Under the pieces are notes generated by a model. It was not told where the DNA came from. It searched no databases and saw nothing but the letters and a program-made list of their open reading frames with translations. Source: Pterobdella sp. o SKG-2022 (lineage: Eukaryota; Annelida; Clitellata; Hirudinida; Piscicolidae). Taken from it: a stretch of 64,000 bases of DNA. Made by a program: the position numbers and the translations under genes. This document shows positions 38,987-51,211 of the stretch, in pieces. The stretch lies in the NCBI GenBank assembly GCA_964035795.1, contig OZ038323.1, forward strand, positions 2,314,744 to 2,378,743, in the 5' to 3' direction. Numbering within the stretch: the stretch's first letter is position 1; every line of letters starts with the position of its first letter.

Positions 38987-40860
38987 GCGTTGTGGATGTT
39001 TGGTGTTTGAGGATTTCTGTTATCAAACTTGATGCCAGAAACACTTGAATTTCTGTTTTTGCTTGAAAAAAACAAAGTTTTGAAAAATTTTCTTTGAAAA
39101 CTTTTGAATATTACAATTTAGCTTCAAATATCACATAAAATATTGAATGTTGAAGGTTGATTTGATAGCCTATAGACATCACTTTTAAAAATTTTAACAT
39201 CCCATAGAATTACCTCTAGCCATGTACAATGCTTCGTATTTTTTTTAGTTATTCAATCTTTTACTACACTGTGTAATTGCCTTTTTCACAATTACATTTT
39301 AATTGAACGTTTTGAGCATTGAAAATCGGTCTAAAAGCGTTGTTCTTTTGAAACTGATGTGTTTTTGCATATAAGTTCACCCTAAACATACTATTTGAAA
39401 TCATCAACCTAAAGGAAACACCAACTTTTATGATAGCATCGGCTGTTGTTTTAGCATAGTCGGTGGTAAACATTAAACATTCAAAGTTCCAATTACCTCA
39501 ATTTCATAAACCAGAAGTTTACATAGAAATGTAGAAATTGTATACGCACAGGTTCAGAGAAAAACTTAAAAAAAATGTTTGTTTTTGTTCAAACTCACAA
39601 CTTTTTTTCTCAAAATTTAATAGTCATTAAATCCAATTATAAAATCAGTCTATTTATCATACAACTAAATTGTGAACTTTTGCGGAAAATAAGACAGTTT
39701 AGTTTACAGTTTCTCTACCTGAACTTGGGGACAGCTTCCATGTCGTAACCAACTTTCTATTATTGATATGCCAGCTCACCGGGCATTGTCATCGAAGTAG
39801 TTCATCGATTGCGTGTAGTTATGAAGAAAACGATAGACTTCAAACAAGTCTTTATTATTTTTTGATAAACTCAAAAGATTTGTTCAAAATATTTCATTCT
39901 CATAAAAATTTAACTTTTTAGAAACATCTTAATGTACTTTTGAGCAATATCAAATATGATTGACGTCCATATTTAAAAGAGAAAAATTTAGTACATTTAT
40001 TAACCAAAAATAGCTAGAATTTTCGTTAGCTAATCTATTAAGGTAAGGCTATATTTACTGAAAATTCTAGCTATTTTGGATAAATATAATCTATATATTT
40101 TATATATGTTCTATATTGCTTACAGAAATGTTTTCAAGATACAACTTTTATGAAACCTTAGTTTTATTTGAAGCTTAGAATTGAAACTTTATCGCAAGTG
40201 AAAATTCATTTTAATATTCAATTTTGCATAAAAAATTCAGTTTTAATTGTATATTATAATATTTTTTTCAGCTTTGTTTCTTGTTAAAGAAACAAACACA
40301 AAGTACTTATTAACTTAAAACACGAAGCTTTTCGTAATAAATGCTTTGTGCTTCTTCCTCTCACTGTGTGTTTTATTTTATTTGATTGTTACCAATTTTA
40401 CATGAAAAACTTGTTTTTGCTAGTTTACACAAAACATCTTGATTTTTTTATCTTCAAAATAAGAAAAAATATTTTAAAACATACATTTGATGTTTCTAAA
40501 AAAGTACTCAGAATTTATTCAAAATGAAAGTTTTTGAAATTCTTACTATAAAGTATAACTTGAGGAAACTAACTCAATTTATGTTATTCTGTAACTATCA
40601 TCTCTAGTCTTGCCCTGAATGCAGAGTTTGGGAGCGACTACTCAGTCAGGTTTCATGAAGGATGAATCCTTTCTTTCTCGAAACTTCTACTAAGTTGTTC
40701 TTTATAATCATGAATTTATAATTTACTCAATGATTTTTAAACTTTCAAAATGAGGAAGTTTGTAGATAAATTTATTGTTTTGAAAAAAAATTTTTTAAAA
40801 TATCATAAAAAAAATTATTTAAGCTCTTGTTTTTCAAGCAAGTGAATTATTTCACTGTAA
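38987..40860. other. Intergenic region, convergent genes
   Basis: Separates the Ly6 gene (plus) from RSPH1 (minus), whose 3' ends face each other. A short minus-strand frame at 39395-39473 (MFTTDYAKTTADAIIKVGVS) is coding-like but isolated. Nothing else is supported. Confidence 0.4.
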
Positions 40861-40864
40861 TAAT

Positions 40865-43800
40865 CTAGTCATTTTCAGATGCTCCTTTTTGTTTCTCATC
40901 TTCACCACCATCTTCATTTCCATCATCATCATCATCATCATCATCGTCTCCATCATTCTCATCCTTCCCATCGTCATCATCTTTTTCATCATCCTCATCT
41001 TTCCTATCGTCATCATCTTTCTCATCATCCTCATCCTTCCCATCATTCTCATCTCTCCCATCTTCATCATTCTTCCCATCACCGTCATCATTCCCACCAT
41101 CATCATAGTCATTTTCACCTTTATCACCATTATTTATAGCACCATCTTTATCTTTATCATTATCTTCATCATCATTAACCACATTGGGATCATCATCTTC
41201 ATCCTTCCCATCTTCATTTTGTTGTTGCGCATCATTCAAATCATTCGTTTCATCCTCATTTCCAGTAAGGTTTTTTCCATGCTTATTCTCAGATGTGGTG
41301 TCAATTTTCATGTGATTTATTTCACTGACATCTTCATTTTTTTGATCAACACTCTGTTTATCTGTGGCGTCCAAACAATCATTAATGTCGATCTCATCTT
41401 GATAATTACTGAAGTTCACTTTTTTTTTCCCCTCCCCTTCTTCAGTTTTGTTTTCTAAATTTTCATTCAAACTGTTTTCTTCTTTAACATCGCTAATGGT
41501 TTCATTTTTGATTTCATTTTCATGCTCGCTTGAAACGTGTTTTTCATTTTGTTCATTTTCTGCGTAGATTTCATCAATGAATATTTTAAAATGATTTAAT
41601 TTTAAGAATCTGTTTTTTACACAAACTTACTTTTTTCCTGCAGTATAGAATCAAATCCAAAAAGAATTTTTTTGAAAGCTTCATCTTTTTTGTTCTCAAC
41701 ATCATTATCATCCTTTGGTATTTCTTGCACCCTTTTTGAATGCCACCTGACATTTCTTATATCATTGCTCACGTGACTGTCTTCTTCATCCTTTTGAAAT
41801 TATTCATTTTAAAAACTTTATCATCATAACATTGTGAAATAGTAAAATTGAAATTGAAATGGAATTAATGAACTCAAGATTCGAAATGGAAATAAAGAAA
41901 AAATTTCTTCAATGAAACACGGTGAAATTATTAAAATGGTGTGAAGCCTTTAATTATGTGTTTATCTCTGAAAATAAATAATCGGCGTGTATCTGTAAAA
42001 GCATCTTTAAAAAAATTCAATTTTAAATTTTGCAGAAGTAAATACAGAAATAAAACAACAAAAGTTCTTCAAGATGGCCATACCTCAGTCCTCGGCTTCT
42101 TCTTGATGAGTGGGCAAATTTTTAAAAATTTTTAATAATCAATATACAAGAAGTAAACTTGTGGTTTTATAATATTTCACTATCAAATGGTTATAAATTA
42201 ATGTTGATGTCTTATTGAGAGTAATATCAATTTTAGGTCCCCAGTGTGGAACTATTAAGTACTTGAAATCATTGGCTTTAAAGTAATATTAAATGTCTGA
42301 GGTTTAAGAATATTATCAGAGTGATTGTATCCAATCTTACAATGACTTTTAACCAAAAATTTTGTATGGCGTCTTCAAACTATAGAATAATTTTGAATTT
42401 GGAATAAGGTGGTTACTTGGTCTAAGTCGACATAAAAGCCCTCCTGATAGTAGTTGCCTTTTTTGAAAACGAATCTTCCTTCTCCCACGGGCTGTGTAAC
42501 ATGTATTATTTTATTTAACATCTATGAGGTGTAAGTATTTAAATATATAATTAATGGGATTGAGTACAACATGAATAAAATAAATTTGATGTTATCAAAA
42601 ACATTGAAAGCTTCTCTAAAAAACGGAATGTTTGTATAATGGAAACAAACACTAAGGTTTATTGAGAAACTTAACACACGAAGCTTTCGTAAGAGTATCT
42701 TACATTATCTAGTGTGAAAAATAGATGGAAGTTATGATATTTATAGAGGAATAAGTGAAACTATTGTCTAATTACTACAGATAAATTATTGACATTGAAA
42801 AATTATAAACGAACTTAATGGTTAAATCTGTTTGTAAATTCACATTCTATGTTGCAACTAAACACAATAACAATGTTTAGTTATAACACCTAATATCATC
42901 AATAGTGTATTACCAACACTTTGAGACAACATCATAATACAAGAGTTTAACTTGACATTCAATATTAGTAGTTATGAAAGGATGTCTCAACACAAGTGAA
43001 ATATGTTACAGTCTTGATATGACAACTAACCCTGTCGTTCAAAAACTTGCCAGCATATATGCAAGTTGAGTTGTTCATGGACAGCTGAAATTATTTAACC
43101 CATTGAAACAAACTTGAATAAATGGAAAAAAATTAAATATTTTTTTCAAAAAAACGAACTTCAAAACAAAAGCAAAATAAACACAAAAATTTTAATGCGT
43201 GATAAACTAACTCATGTCGGCACGTATAGCTCAGCTGGTAGAGCATTAGACTAATTAAGTAAATTTACCGAGTTCGATCCCATGTTGGCCGACAATTCAC
43301 ATTATTTCTACAATGTGTTTTCGCTACACTAAATTCGTAGCAAAAGCTTTGTAAAGCGCTTTCTAAATGCACCATTGAATTAAATTACATAATTAGTTTT
43401 ATTCCTTTGTTGATAAAATATCGAATAATCAAATAATGTACTATGGCTTTAACAATTAATTTATAATTTTTCATAAATGAACCTTACCTCACCAATCCCT
43501 TGTCTGACCCCTTTCACCCAATGGCCTTTGTAGGTGACCTTCAATTACAGAGAATAATAGTTTGTTTTATCAGTTTATAGTTTTTCAGGCAAACAAAGCT
43601 ATCGGTGTATTATTTATGAAGTCTGATAAGGCTTTTCTTTTGAATTTTTCCATTTTTTTACATTTGTTGTTTTTCGGTTTATATTTTTTTTATGATTGTA
43701 TATTTAATCTTCAAAAATGTTCCTATTCCCAATAAATATTGAAAACATATAAACCTTGGAGTCCTTGAACTCATAAGATCCCAAGCCATGCCTCAAACCT

Positions 43801-44844
43801 CTGTTCCACTCCCCTTCATACACATCGCCATTCTCATAATCGTATTTGCCCCATCCTTGTCGCTTGTTACCTTCCCAGTCACCTTCGACATGTTTTCAAA
43901 AGTCAAGATTTTAAAAGATTTGCAAAATTTGTTAACACCAGATTATAATTAGGAGAGTGATGTACGATAGACAACAAAGAATCATTTTTTAAATAAATTA
44001 TCAGTTTAAAATTTCCATATTGTATCTTATATGAATGTTTTTGAAGTTTCTTATCTTGGTCAGTATGAATCCAGACCTGTGTACTTGGAGCCATCAGGAT
44101 ATATAAATTCTCCTCTTCCATCTTTCTTTCCGTCTTTCCATTCACCTACGTATCTGGCTCCATTTTTGAACCTTGAAAAAGAGGTTGAAAGATGTTTATA
44201 GAAAAAATTTTGAACAGTTTCAGTCTAGGTAGCATAGTGGTGAAAACGTTGGCATCGAATTCATAGGTACCAAGTTAATGCCACTATAATTATATTAGCA
44301 TTTGATATTTAATCAGTCCAGAGCCTACAGCCATATAAAAAAATCAATGAGGTATGAATGTGTGGCAATCTCAAAAAATTGTCACATAAAGCTAGATCTG
44401 CATCTAGACTTCACAAAAGTACAAGTCCCCTTCATGTAGCATATCCACGTGGACTCAAACAAGTTATTACATAAAAAAATAAGCACTGAACATTTAGTTG
44501 CCAAAATTTAATCTAGCCGTTAGCAAAGTTCTTTTTTAACACAAAATAAAATTTGTAACTAACCTGTAAGTTCCATTGCCATATCTTTTTCCGTTACGAT
44601 AACTACCTAAAATATTTTTAAGAATGATCCAAAAAGTATGAATAAAACACACATGTACCTTGGTAAGCATCTCCATTTGGAAGAATAGCTTTTCCTTGTC
44701 CATGTCTTTGTCTCTGCTCATTTCTATCTCCCGTGTAAGTCTGAAAGAGTTGGGTGTTTCAGCATGTTCATTTGAATTTCATAATTTTCATACTCCAATC
44801 GAATCCAGTTTGATTCCAACATCTACTGATCCGTCTTCTGACAT
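40865..44844 (-). CDS. RSPH1: Radial spoke head 1 homolog (MORN-repeat protein)
   Basis: Ten exons on the minus strand: 44794-44844, 44659-44740, 44564-44606, 44077-44171, 43755-43882, 43488-43538, 42417-42491, 42084-42101, 41631-41790, 40865-41559; all phases agree; 465 residues. MSEDGSVDVGIKLDSIG, then MORN repeats: TYTGDRNEQRQRHGQGKAIL, PNGDAYQGSYRNGKRYGNGT, FKNGARYVGEWKDGKKDGRG, YPDGSKYTGDWEGNKRQGWG, DVYEGEWNRGLRHGLGSYEF, TYKGHWVKGVRQGIGE, PVGEGRFVFKKGNYYQEGFY. The C-terminal exon is a 230-residue Asp/Glu/Asn-rich tail, longer and more acidic than in vertebrates. The protein is a head component of radial spokes in motile axonemes. The first intron is only 53 nt and exon 8 is 18 nt (KKPRTE; least certain). 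Head to head with PSMB5. Confidence 0.94.
42640..42720 (-). repeat. Dispersed repeat, copy B
   Basis: Reverse-complement partner of 13975-14066: GATAATGTAAGATACTCTTA, GAAAGCTTCGTG, TTTCTCAATAAACC and GTGTTTGTTTCCATTAT on the minus strand. Lies between RSPH1 exons 7 and 6. Confidence 0.75.
43214..43385 (+). mobile_element. tRNA-derived SINE, copy 3
   Basis: GTCGGCACGTATAGCTCAGC starts a tRNA-like head with a canonical A box (TAGCTCAGCTGG) and B box (GAGTTCGATCC), acceptor arm closed by GGCCGAC, then the family tail GTGTTTTCGCTACACTAAAT and AAAGCGCTTTCTAAATGC. In the RSPH1 intron between exons 7 and 6. Its anticodon stem is decayed, so it is not a tRNA gene. Confidence 0.85.
44225..44305 (+). 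mobile_element. Short tRNA-like element with LINE-related tail
   Basis: GTAGCATAGTGGTGAAAACG looks like an A-box region; AAGTTAATGCCACTATAAT that follows is the motif shared with the 3' end of the CR1-like LINE (25463) and the element at 20170. In an RSPH1 intron. Confidence 0.45.
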
Positions 44845-45167
44845 TTTTCAAATGTAATAGGTTTTATCAAGAAAAAAGTTGCTTGCTTAAGTTTAATAAA
44901 GGTGCCAAAATGTTGCTTAGAAACAAAAAAACGACAAAATTATTGGCAATTTTTATATTATTTTGTTTTAAAGTTGAATTCATTCATTGTTTTTTTGTTC
45001 ATATAAAACCTTTTTCTAAAACTACTTTTAGTTATTTAATGTACTTGTTCTATGCCTAGGCGTTACGTCGTTCATTGCTAAGTCATCTTAGACTGTTTTG
45101 CTGTTTGTTGGGGCTTCTGATAAAAAATACAAATTGTGAAATCTAATTATTAAATTACCGTTTTTTA
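44845..45167. promoter_or_regulatory. Shared upstream region of RSPH1 and PSMB5
   Basis: The two start codons (44844 minus, 45168 plus) are 323 bp apart and the genes diverge, so promoters and 5' untranslated regions of both must fit here. There is no clear TATA box on either side; the region is AT-rich with one GC-richer patch near 45050-45110. A bidirectional promoter is inferred. Confidence 0.5.
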
Positions 45168-47282
45168 ATGGCGTTAGAATCTTTGTGTGGGGTAACTCCT
45201 GCTTCTTTTAACAAAGGAGGCTTCTATGAAGATGAAGTAAACTTAGAAAAGGCTTTAAAACTTTCTTCTAGTTTCCAAGTTCCTGTTTCAATAAATGTAA
45301 GTTTATTTTGATTTTATCATAATATTTTTTCTTGAAAAGGATTTTTTGAATGTTCATTAAGTTAGTTTTAAACTTCAAAATATTCATAAAAGCCTTTGTC
45401 TGGAGAAAATGGTAAACCATCGGTAGATATTGATTATGACCACGGGACTACAACTTTGGCTTTCAAATATGACAAGGGAGTCATAGTGGCAGTTGATTCC
45501 AGAGCCACTGCTGGTGCTTGGATTGCTTCTCAAGAAGTCAAAAAGGTTCAAAACCATCAAAAAAAGTTTCATTAGATATGTTTTTTCAACAAAATGAAAT
45601 TTTTTTTAATTTAAAAAATAGTTTCAAACAAACTGTTAACTTCAATATTTTTTGTGAAATTATGTTTATTACTGAAATGATTTAGAAAAATTCAGAGTTG
45701 ATTATCACACACAGATAATAGAGATCAACCCTTACATGCTAGGCACAATGGCTGGTGGAGCTGCTGATTGTTTGTTTTGGCATAAGGTTCTTGCAGAGCG
45801 TTGCAGGTTGTATGAGCTGAGAAATAAGGAAAGAATCTCAATCGCAGCTGCTTCCAAGTTGCTCACAAACATCCTTTATAGCTATAAGGACATGGGCTTG
45901 TCAGTTGTGAGTAATATTTTTGTTTTAGAGATTTATATGTTTTTCTATTCCAGCAATCATTTTTGTAAATATACACACAGGGAACTATGATTATTGGGTG
46001 GGACAAAAGGGTGAGAATCATGTTTTAAAGAAAATATTTTATAAATTTTTACATAAGGATTATCTATTTGAAAAATGCTTAGCTTAGTAACTACATAGAC
46101 AACTTACAATTATCCTTTTTTCAAATTTTATTTGACTGTAGATTTAGTTAATGTCTGCATTGAAACTAATGCACACCCACACAATGCAGACACCAGATTA
46201 AAACTAAACAAGATAAAAGTAACAAATTTTCATTATGTCCTCATTAGCATAACTGACATTCCACAGGGGCCAGGCCTGTATTATGTTGACAGTGATGGCT
46301 TCAGACTGACAAATGATTTGTTCTCGGTTGGTTCTGGCTCTACCTATGCTTATGGAGTTCTTGATGCTGGATACAGGTTTGTATAGAAAATCACAATAAA
46401 CAACTAAATTAGTTTAGTATGTAACTTTTCAGAGACATCTTATGTATGTAATGTATAGCGGTTAAACTTTAAAAACATCAAATGAAGATTCATAAATTTT
46501 TTTGAAATAGAAGCTAAAATTATTGTCTTTATTTAAAATGTATGAATTCTCAATTGATGTTTTCAATCTTTAGTTAAATATGTTCTACATTATCAAGTAT
46601 ACAAACTTAAAGCCTCACGTTTGTATACTTGATAATTTCAAAATTAAGGATGAGAGTAAGTGGTGATGAGACTTCACTATTACCAAATTTTTATTTTTCA
46701 TTTATGTGTGTTGCTTTATAGGTATGACTTGAGTGATGAAGAGGCATATGACTTGGGAAGGAAAGCAATCTACCATGCTACCCATCGGGATGCTTACAGT
46801 GGAGGCTTTGTCACATGTAAGTCAGTTGTTGTAAGTTGCATGCATGGATATATTTGAATATTGAAGGATAAAAGCTCAAATAAGCACTTTATAATAGTTT
46901 ATTTTTCATTTCATAAATGGTTAAAGAACATTACTAACTTATAGCTAACCAAATTTTTAAAACTTTAAAAGTGTTATCATCACATCATTGTCGTTTAAAT
47001 TTATTTTTTTCATATTCAGAATTGATTTTTTGATTGAAATTTTTTAAAAACTAAATTACTTTTGCTCATAATGATAGTTAATCAATTGAATTCTTTTTAT
47101 GGTGATAGTAATTTCGATTTAACGTTAAGAAGTTGAATGATGTTAACCTTCTAAACATCAGCGTAAACCCCACCACAGTGTACCATATGAAGGAGACTGG
47201 TTGGGTAAAAATATCCGTGGATGATGTTGCAGATTTGCATTACAAATACCAAGATGAAAAAAGAGAAAAAAATTCTATTTAA
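45168..47282 (+). CDS. PSMB5: Proteasome subunit beta type-5 (chymotrypsin-like)
   Basis: Seven exons: 45168-45296, 45393-45545, 45715-45906, 45981-46010, 46267-46376, 46722-46816, 47179-47282; 270 residues. A propeptide of 61 residues ends in DHG, after which Thr62 becomes the catalytic Thr1 ([20 protein letters not shown]). Asp17 and Lys33 of the mature form are present, as are Ala20, Met45 and Ala49 ([10 protein letters not shown]), which shape the S1 pocket for chymotrypsin-like cleavage. SVGSGS and HRDAYSGG carry the remaining active-site Ser129, Asp166 and Ser169. The core 20S proteasome places this subunit in the inner beta ring. A 30-nt exon encodes [16 protein letters not shown] at 47395. 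Start chosen as the only in-frame ATG at the exon start. Confidence 0.97.
46590..46635. repeat. Perfect 17-bp inverted repeat
   Basis: TTATCAAGTATACAAAC, a 12-base loop, then GTTTGTATACTTGATAA, in the PSMB5 intron between exons 5 and 6. It would fold into a strong RNA hairpin. May be a remnant of a foldback/MITE element. Confidence 0.85.
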
Positions 47283-47399
47283 TTATTCATAAGTTCTTCA
47301 TCAACAAAGAAATTTGCTAGTTTTTTCGTATAGAAAAAGCCCTAACGGTTTTTGTCGTTGAGAACGTTTTATTATTTTTTGTTAAATGTTTCAAAATAA

Positions 47400-49456
47400 A
47401 CTAATGAAAATTTATTCTCTATTTAAATCGTCGCAAAACTTGAAAAATAATTTAAATTTGTTTTTTAAGTTAACTCCCCAAAGAACTGAAAAATTTATTT
47501 TCTACTTTAAAGTAAAAGGAAAAAGTAATTTTGATGACTGGAAGTGGCAAAGGAAATGAGATAGTCTGACCTGTTTGCTAAATATAATGTGAATTGAATG
47601 TTTTGCACCTAGATGTCGCTTCGTGTGCTTATGAAACTTGACATTCATTTCGTGAAAATTCCAACTATGAATTTATAACTTCCAAATTTCCTCAAGTATA
47701 AGCTCAGTAATTTTTATGGATAAACAAATATTTTTTTTTTTGTAAAACAAAGATTTTATTTGAGAAACATAATAAAGAAGATGTATAAAGTTTGAAGAAA
47801 ATTGGTATCAGAGGTTTCACAAGTCAAACAATCCCATGCTATAGGATTGATATCCTTAAAAAAAACATCAACCCACATATGATATCGATGATGAACACGA
47901 ATTTTTTCAAAAATACACCTTAGGATAAAATATTGTGAACAAAAAGAAACAGCAGCATAAATAGGCTAGTTACGAAATCAAACTCTAGATCTATCTACCT
48001 TTTCACTCTTGAGCACCAATCACTACACTTCTGTGTGTTTGAGGTTTCAAGGAATTTAGTTTCAAATTTATTTCTTTTTCATATGGTGAAAAAAAATAAT
48101 AATTTTTTTCAATAAACGTGTAAACAAATTTTTAAAATTTTAAATTAAACTATTTCTAAATATATTTAGTAGATATACAATGTCTAAAAATGTTGAATAA
48201 GATTTTATAAAAATGTCTCTAGAATTTGTTCGAGTACAAGGCTTTCTGTGGCAGAATTTCATATGACAAAGTGCATACTTCAACACGAAAATTTTAGAAT
48301 TTTAAATAACTTCCATCATTCATTCTTGTGAAGATACTCATAAAGGCTAAAATTTTGAAAAAAAATTTAATCTAAAAAGAAAAAAAATGGATTATAGAAA
48401 CACGAACACTGACATAAACTAAACTAAATCAACAGCCAACTAAATAAGGAAAATATAGAAACTTCTGGAGCTCCAGAAAATGCCATCCCCATGGCCCTGA
48501 GCAGATGCCCTATAGCGTTTTGATTTTTTTAGAACTAAGCATCCATCTTTTATGGGTTATTTTTTTCTAAATCAATGAACGCTTCTTGTCTTGCTTTTCA
48601 CCCATGTGACAATGTTGTAAAAGAATACCCTAGTTGCATTGAACTGTCCGAATTTATGGGTCAAGACTTCGTTCAGCAATTTCTCAATTTACCATTAATA
48701 GTTTTACATGAAAAATGTTCTATTCTGACCAAAGTGAAAATAGCATATAAAATTTAGTCTACCACTTTTGTGGGCTATATACTTGGTGACTCATTCATTA
48801 CAGTCATATCGTTGTTTACCATATCAAATTTCTGTGTCTATGGTATCAGTTTCAATCTTCCTTAAACAAAAGCGGGAGAGTTGCATGATGTTCCAGGGTG
48901 CACACCACTCCTGCTGCATGAAAAAATCGACCTAACAAGGAGTTCTGTGGTTACTTTTCTTGATTTTTTAAATCAAACTTTCATATAAATTTAAGTTTAC
49001 AACTTTAATTTCCGCAAAAAGCATTTGAGTAAAACGTTTCTTTTTTGACCCCCTATCGTACTTTTCTAGTTTTTGATTTTTACTTTCATTCTAAGTTTAA
49101 ACTCATCGATAGTTATAGTCCTTAAGAATATCAAACTATCTAAAAATTGTTTTATTTGAAAAATACCTCTCATCATTTTTAGTTCAATTTTCCATTGTTT
49201 CATTATTTATTGAAACTCAAGCACCCAATTGAATAGCAAATATCCCCGTGCAACTCCAACTGAGAAGTCTATTTTGATAGCTTATTGAAGCGTAATAAGG
49301 ATTCTCATGAAAGGTGTCGGTCATGTTATCATCATTCATCAGCCTGTATATAATTGGTTTTTCAAATTCAATGAAGCTTATTTTTTAAGTCACGAAAATT
49401 TGTTTAAAGATTATTTGTCGTGTTGCCTTTTATATTTTCATATTTATTTTTTTTAG
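47400..49456. other. Gene-free stretch downstream of PSMB5
   Basis: AT-rich. Holds a possible tRNA-like SINE on the minus strand at about 47970-48045. A plus-strand frame at 48575-48757 (NASCLAFHPCDNVVKEYPSC) has mixed composition but no splice-compatible neighbour. Confidence 0.35.
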
Positions 49457-49695
49457 CGAGTTCAGCTTTCAAGAGAAACTACCAAGTTTTTAGTGAAGAA
49501 AAAAAATTCGATCATAAAATTTTTTACATCAATTCAAACGTTCACGGCTTCCAATTAAAATCACCGCCACTATCATCAGTCATTTGGTGCAACCATTTTC
49601 AAATCGTTCTTGCACCTATGTTTCTCACTATTATTTCAATAATTTATACTTGTGGCAGGAAACAAGCTTTCATGAATTTCATTTTTGGTTTATAA
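49457..49695 (+). CDS. Possible terminal exon with a membrane segment
   Basis: After a very strong acceptor (TATTTATTTTTTTTAG) the phase-1 frame reads SSAFKRNYQVFSEEKKFDHK, then HGFQLKSPPLSSVIWCNHFQ, a hydrophobic stretch APMFLTIISIIYTC and FMNFIFGL before TAA. It looks like the end of a membrane protein, but no upstream exon was found within 2 kb. The family is unknown. Confidence 0.3.
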
Positions 49696-51175
49696 ATGTT
49701 TTAAATTAAAGTTTAATTTGTATTTATGGCTTTTGTCGTTGGGATTTATTTACTAATTTAATCAGAGTGAAATTGATTTATTGACAGGTATAAAATCGAG
49801 ACACATCGCAAGTCTTCAAAAGTTCAAACATTTTGTGTCGAACAAAAATTAACACGTGTGGAAATCTTTATTCATATCTAATCACTGATTTGATAAATGG
49901 CACCATCATCATTCGAATTCATGGAATTAAAACAAACAAAATAGATCTTGCATGATATTTAAGAATTTTATAATTATCTAAAACAACATTTTATGTGAAT
50001 AATAAAGTGTAATTACGTGAAATTAGAACTGAGAATAAAAAAATCTTATGGTATTTATGACAGCAATTTATTTGAGAATTATAAGATTATATGAAATTTT
50101 AAAAAAGAACCCAGTCTTTCAAGCAATTATGAAATGCAGTTTTTGAAATGTTTGAAACTGATTTATGCTTTAAACCATTTCTAAATTAAAACTTTTGAAA
50201 TATTACCAAACTTGAATATTTATTATTTTTTAAATAAAAGTTTTAGCAAGCGTACAGAAGGCTTGGATTTCATAATGCTTTGAGGATGTAGCCATCAATA
50301 TTTATTATAATCTTTTGCTTGAAAAACTACATTTTAAACACAAATTCAATCATTTTTCAAGAACTTCATTTTCATTTGCGAGTATATTTATATACACTTA
50401 ACGTCGAAAGCAAAAACAAGCCGTTCTCAAATTAAAATACAGCTGCGCTCAACGTGAACAATACACGGACTACATTATGCTCCTTACTTACGATACAGTA
50501 GATTCTTAGCGCAGATCCTCTATTCAGGTTTTAACGTCACTTATTACAACTTTTTCAACAAACTATTCAAAACGAGTAACATTCGGAAACGACATTTCGT
50601 AACATAATCGTGTTCAACAAATATATATAAGTAGGTCTTCAAATTGTGTCGGAGTTTTTTTATGAAAAAATAAACAATGCAATTTTGGTCGAAGTTTTGT
50701 ACATAAGAAACGAATGTATTATGTCTAACGTTTCTAAGCTTGAAAATGATTTCAAATCAGCGAGTAGAAAGAAAGAAGATGATGCTAGAAAATATGAGTG
50801 CTTTAGTGTTCAGTGGGGATGCAACTCCATTTCTGAAGAAAAAGCCGATGTTTGGATTAAGCTGGTATGCTGAGGAGTGGGGAGATACATTGCTTATTGA
50901 TAACATTTTTATTATTCATCAAATATTTGTAGCTTTAAAGTTGAATGGGATATTTGAAGTGCTAAAACATTAATCAAAAATTTTTGGAAAGCCTTACAAT
51001 TCATTCCTGGTTTGATTATAGGCTGGTTTGAAACTGAAATTAAAATTAATTATTCTTAATAAAAAGCACTTCAATAAGTGGGTTTTAAATTATATCGTGA
51101 TTGCTGCATTTTTCATCATAAAAGCTTTTTATCCGTGCACTCAAGGTTTCCATAATTTTTTCAACTTCGTTTTTT
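49696..51175. other. Gene-free stretch
   Basis: Between the orphan exon and the 3' end of the Ig gene. Short frames at 50646-50970 are partly coding-like (NDFKSASRKKEDDARKYECF) but lack splice support. Confidence 0.35.
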
Positions 51176-51211
51176 TATTCATAAGAATTTATTGTGCTAG
51201 GTGATCTCTTT

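Noticed and set aside
40879..41458. Plus-strand His/Ile-rich frames opposite the RSPH1 tail
   Set aside because: Antisense shadows of the acidic Asp/Glu codons of the RSPH1 C-terminal exon.
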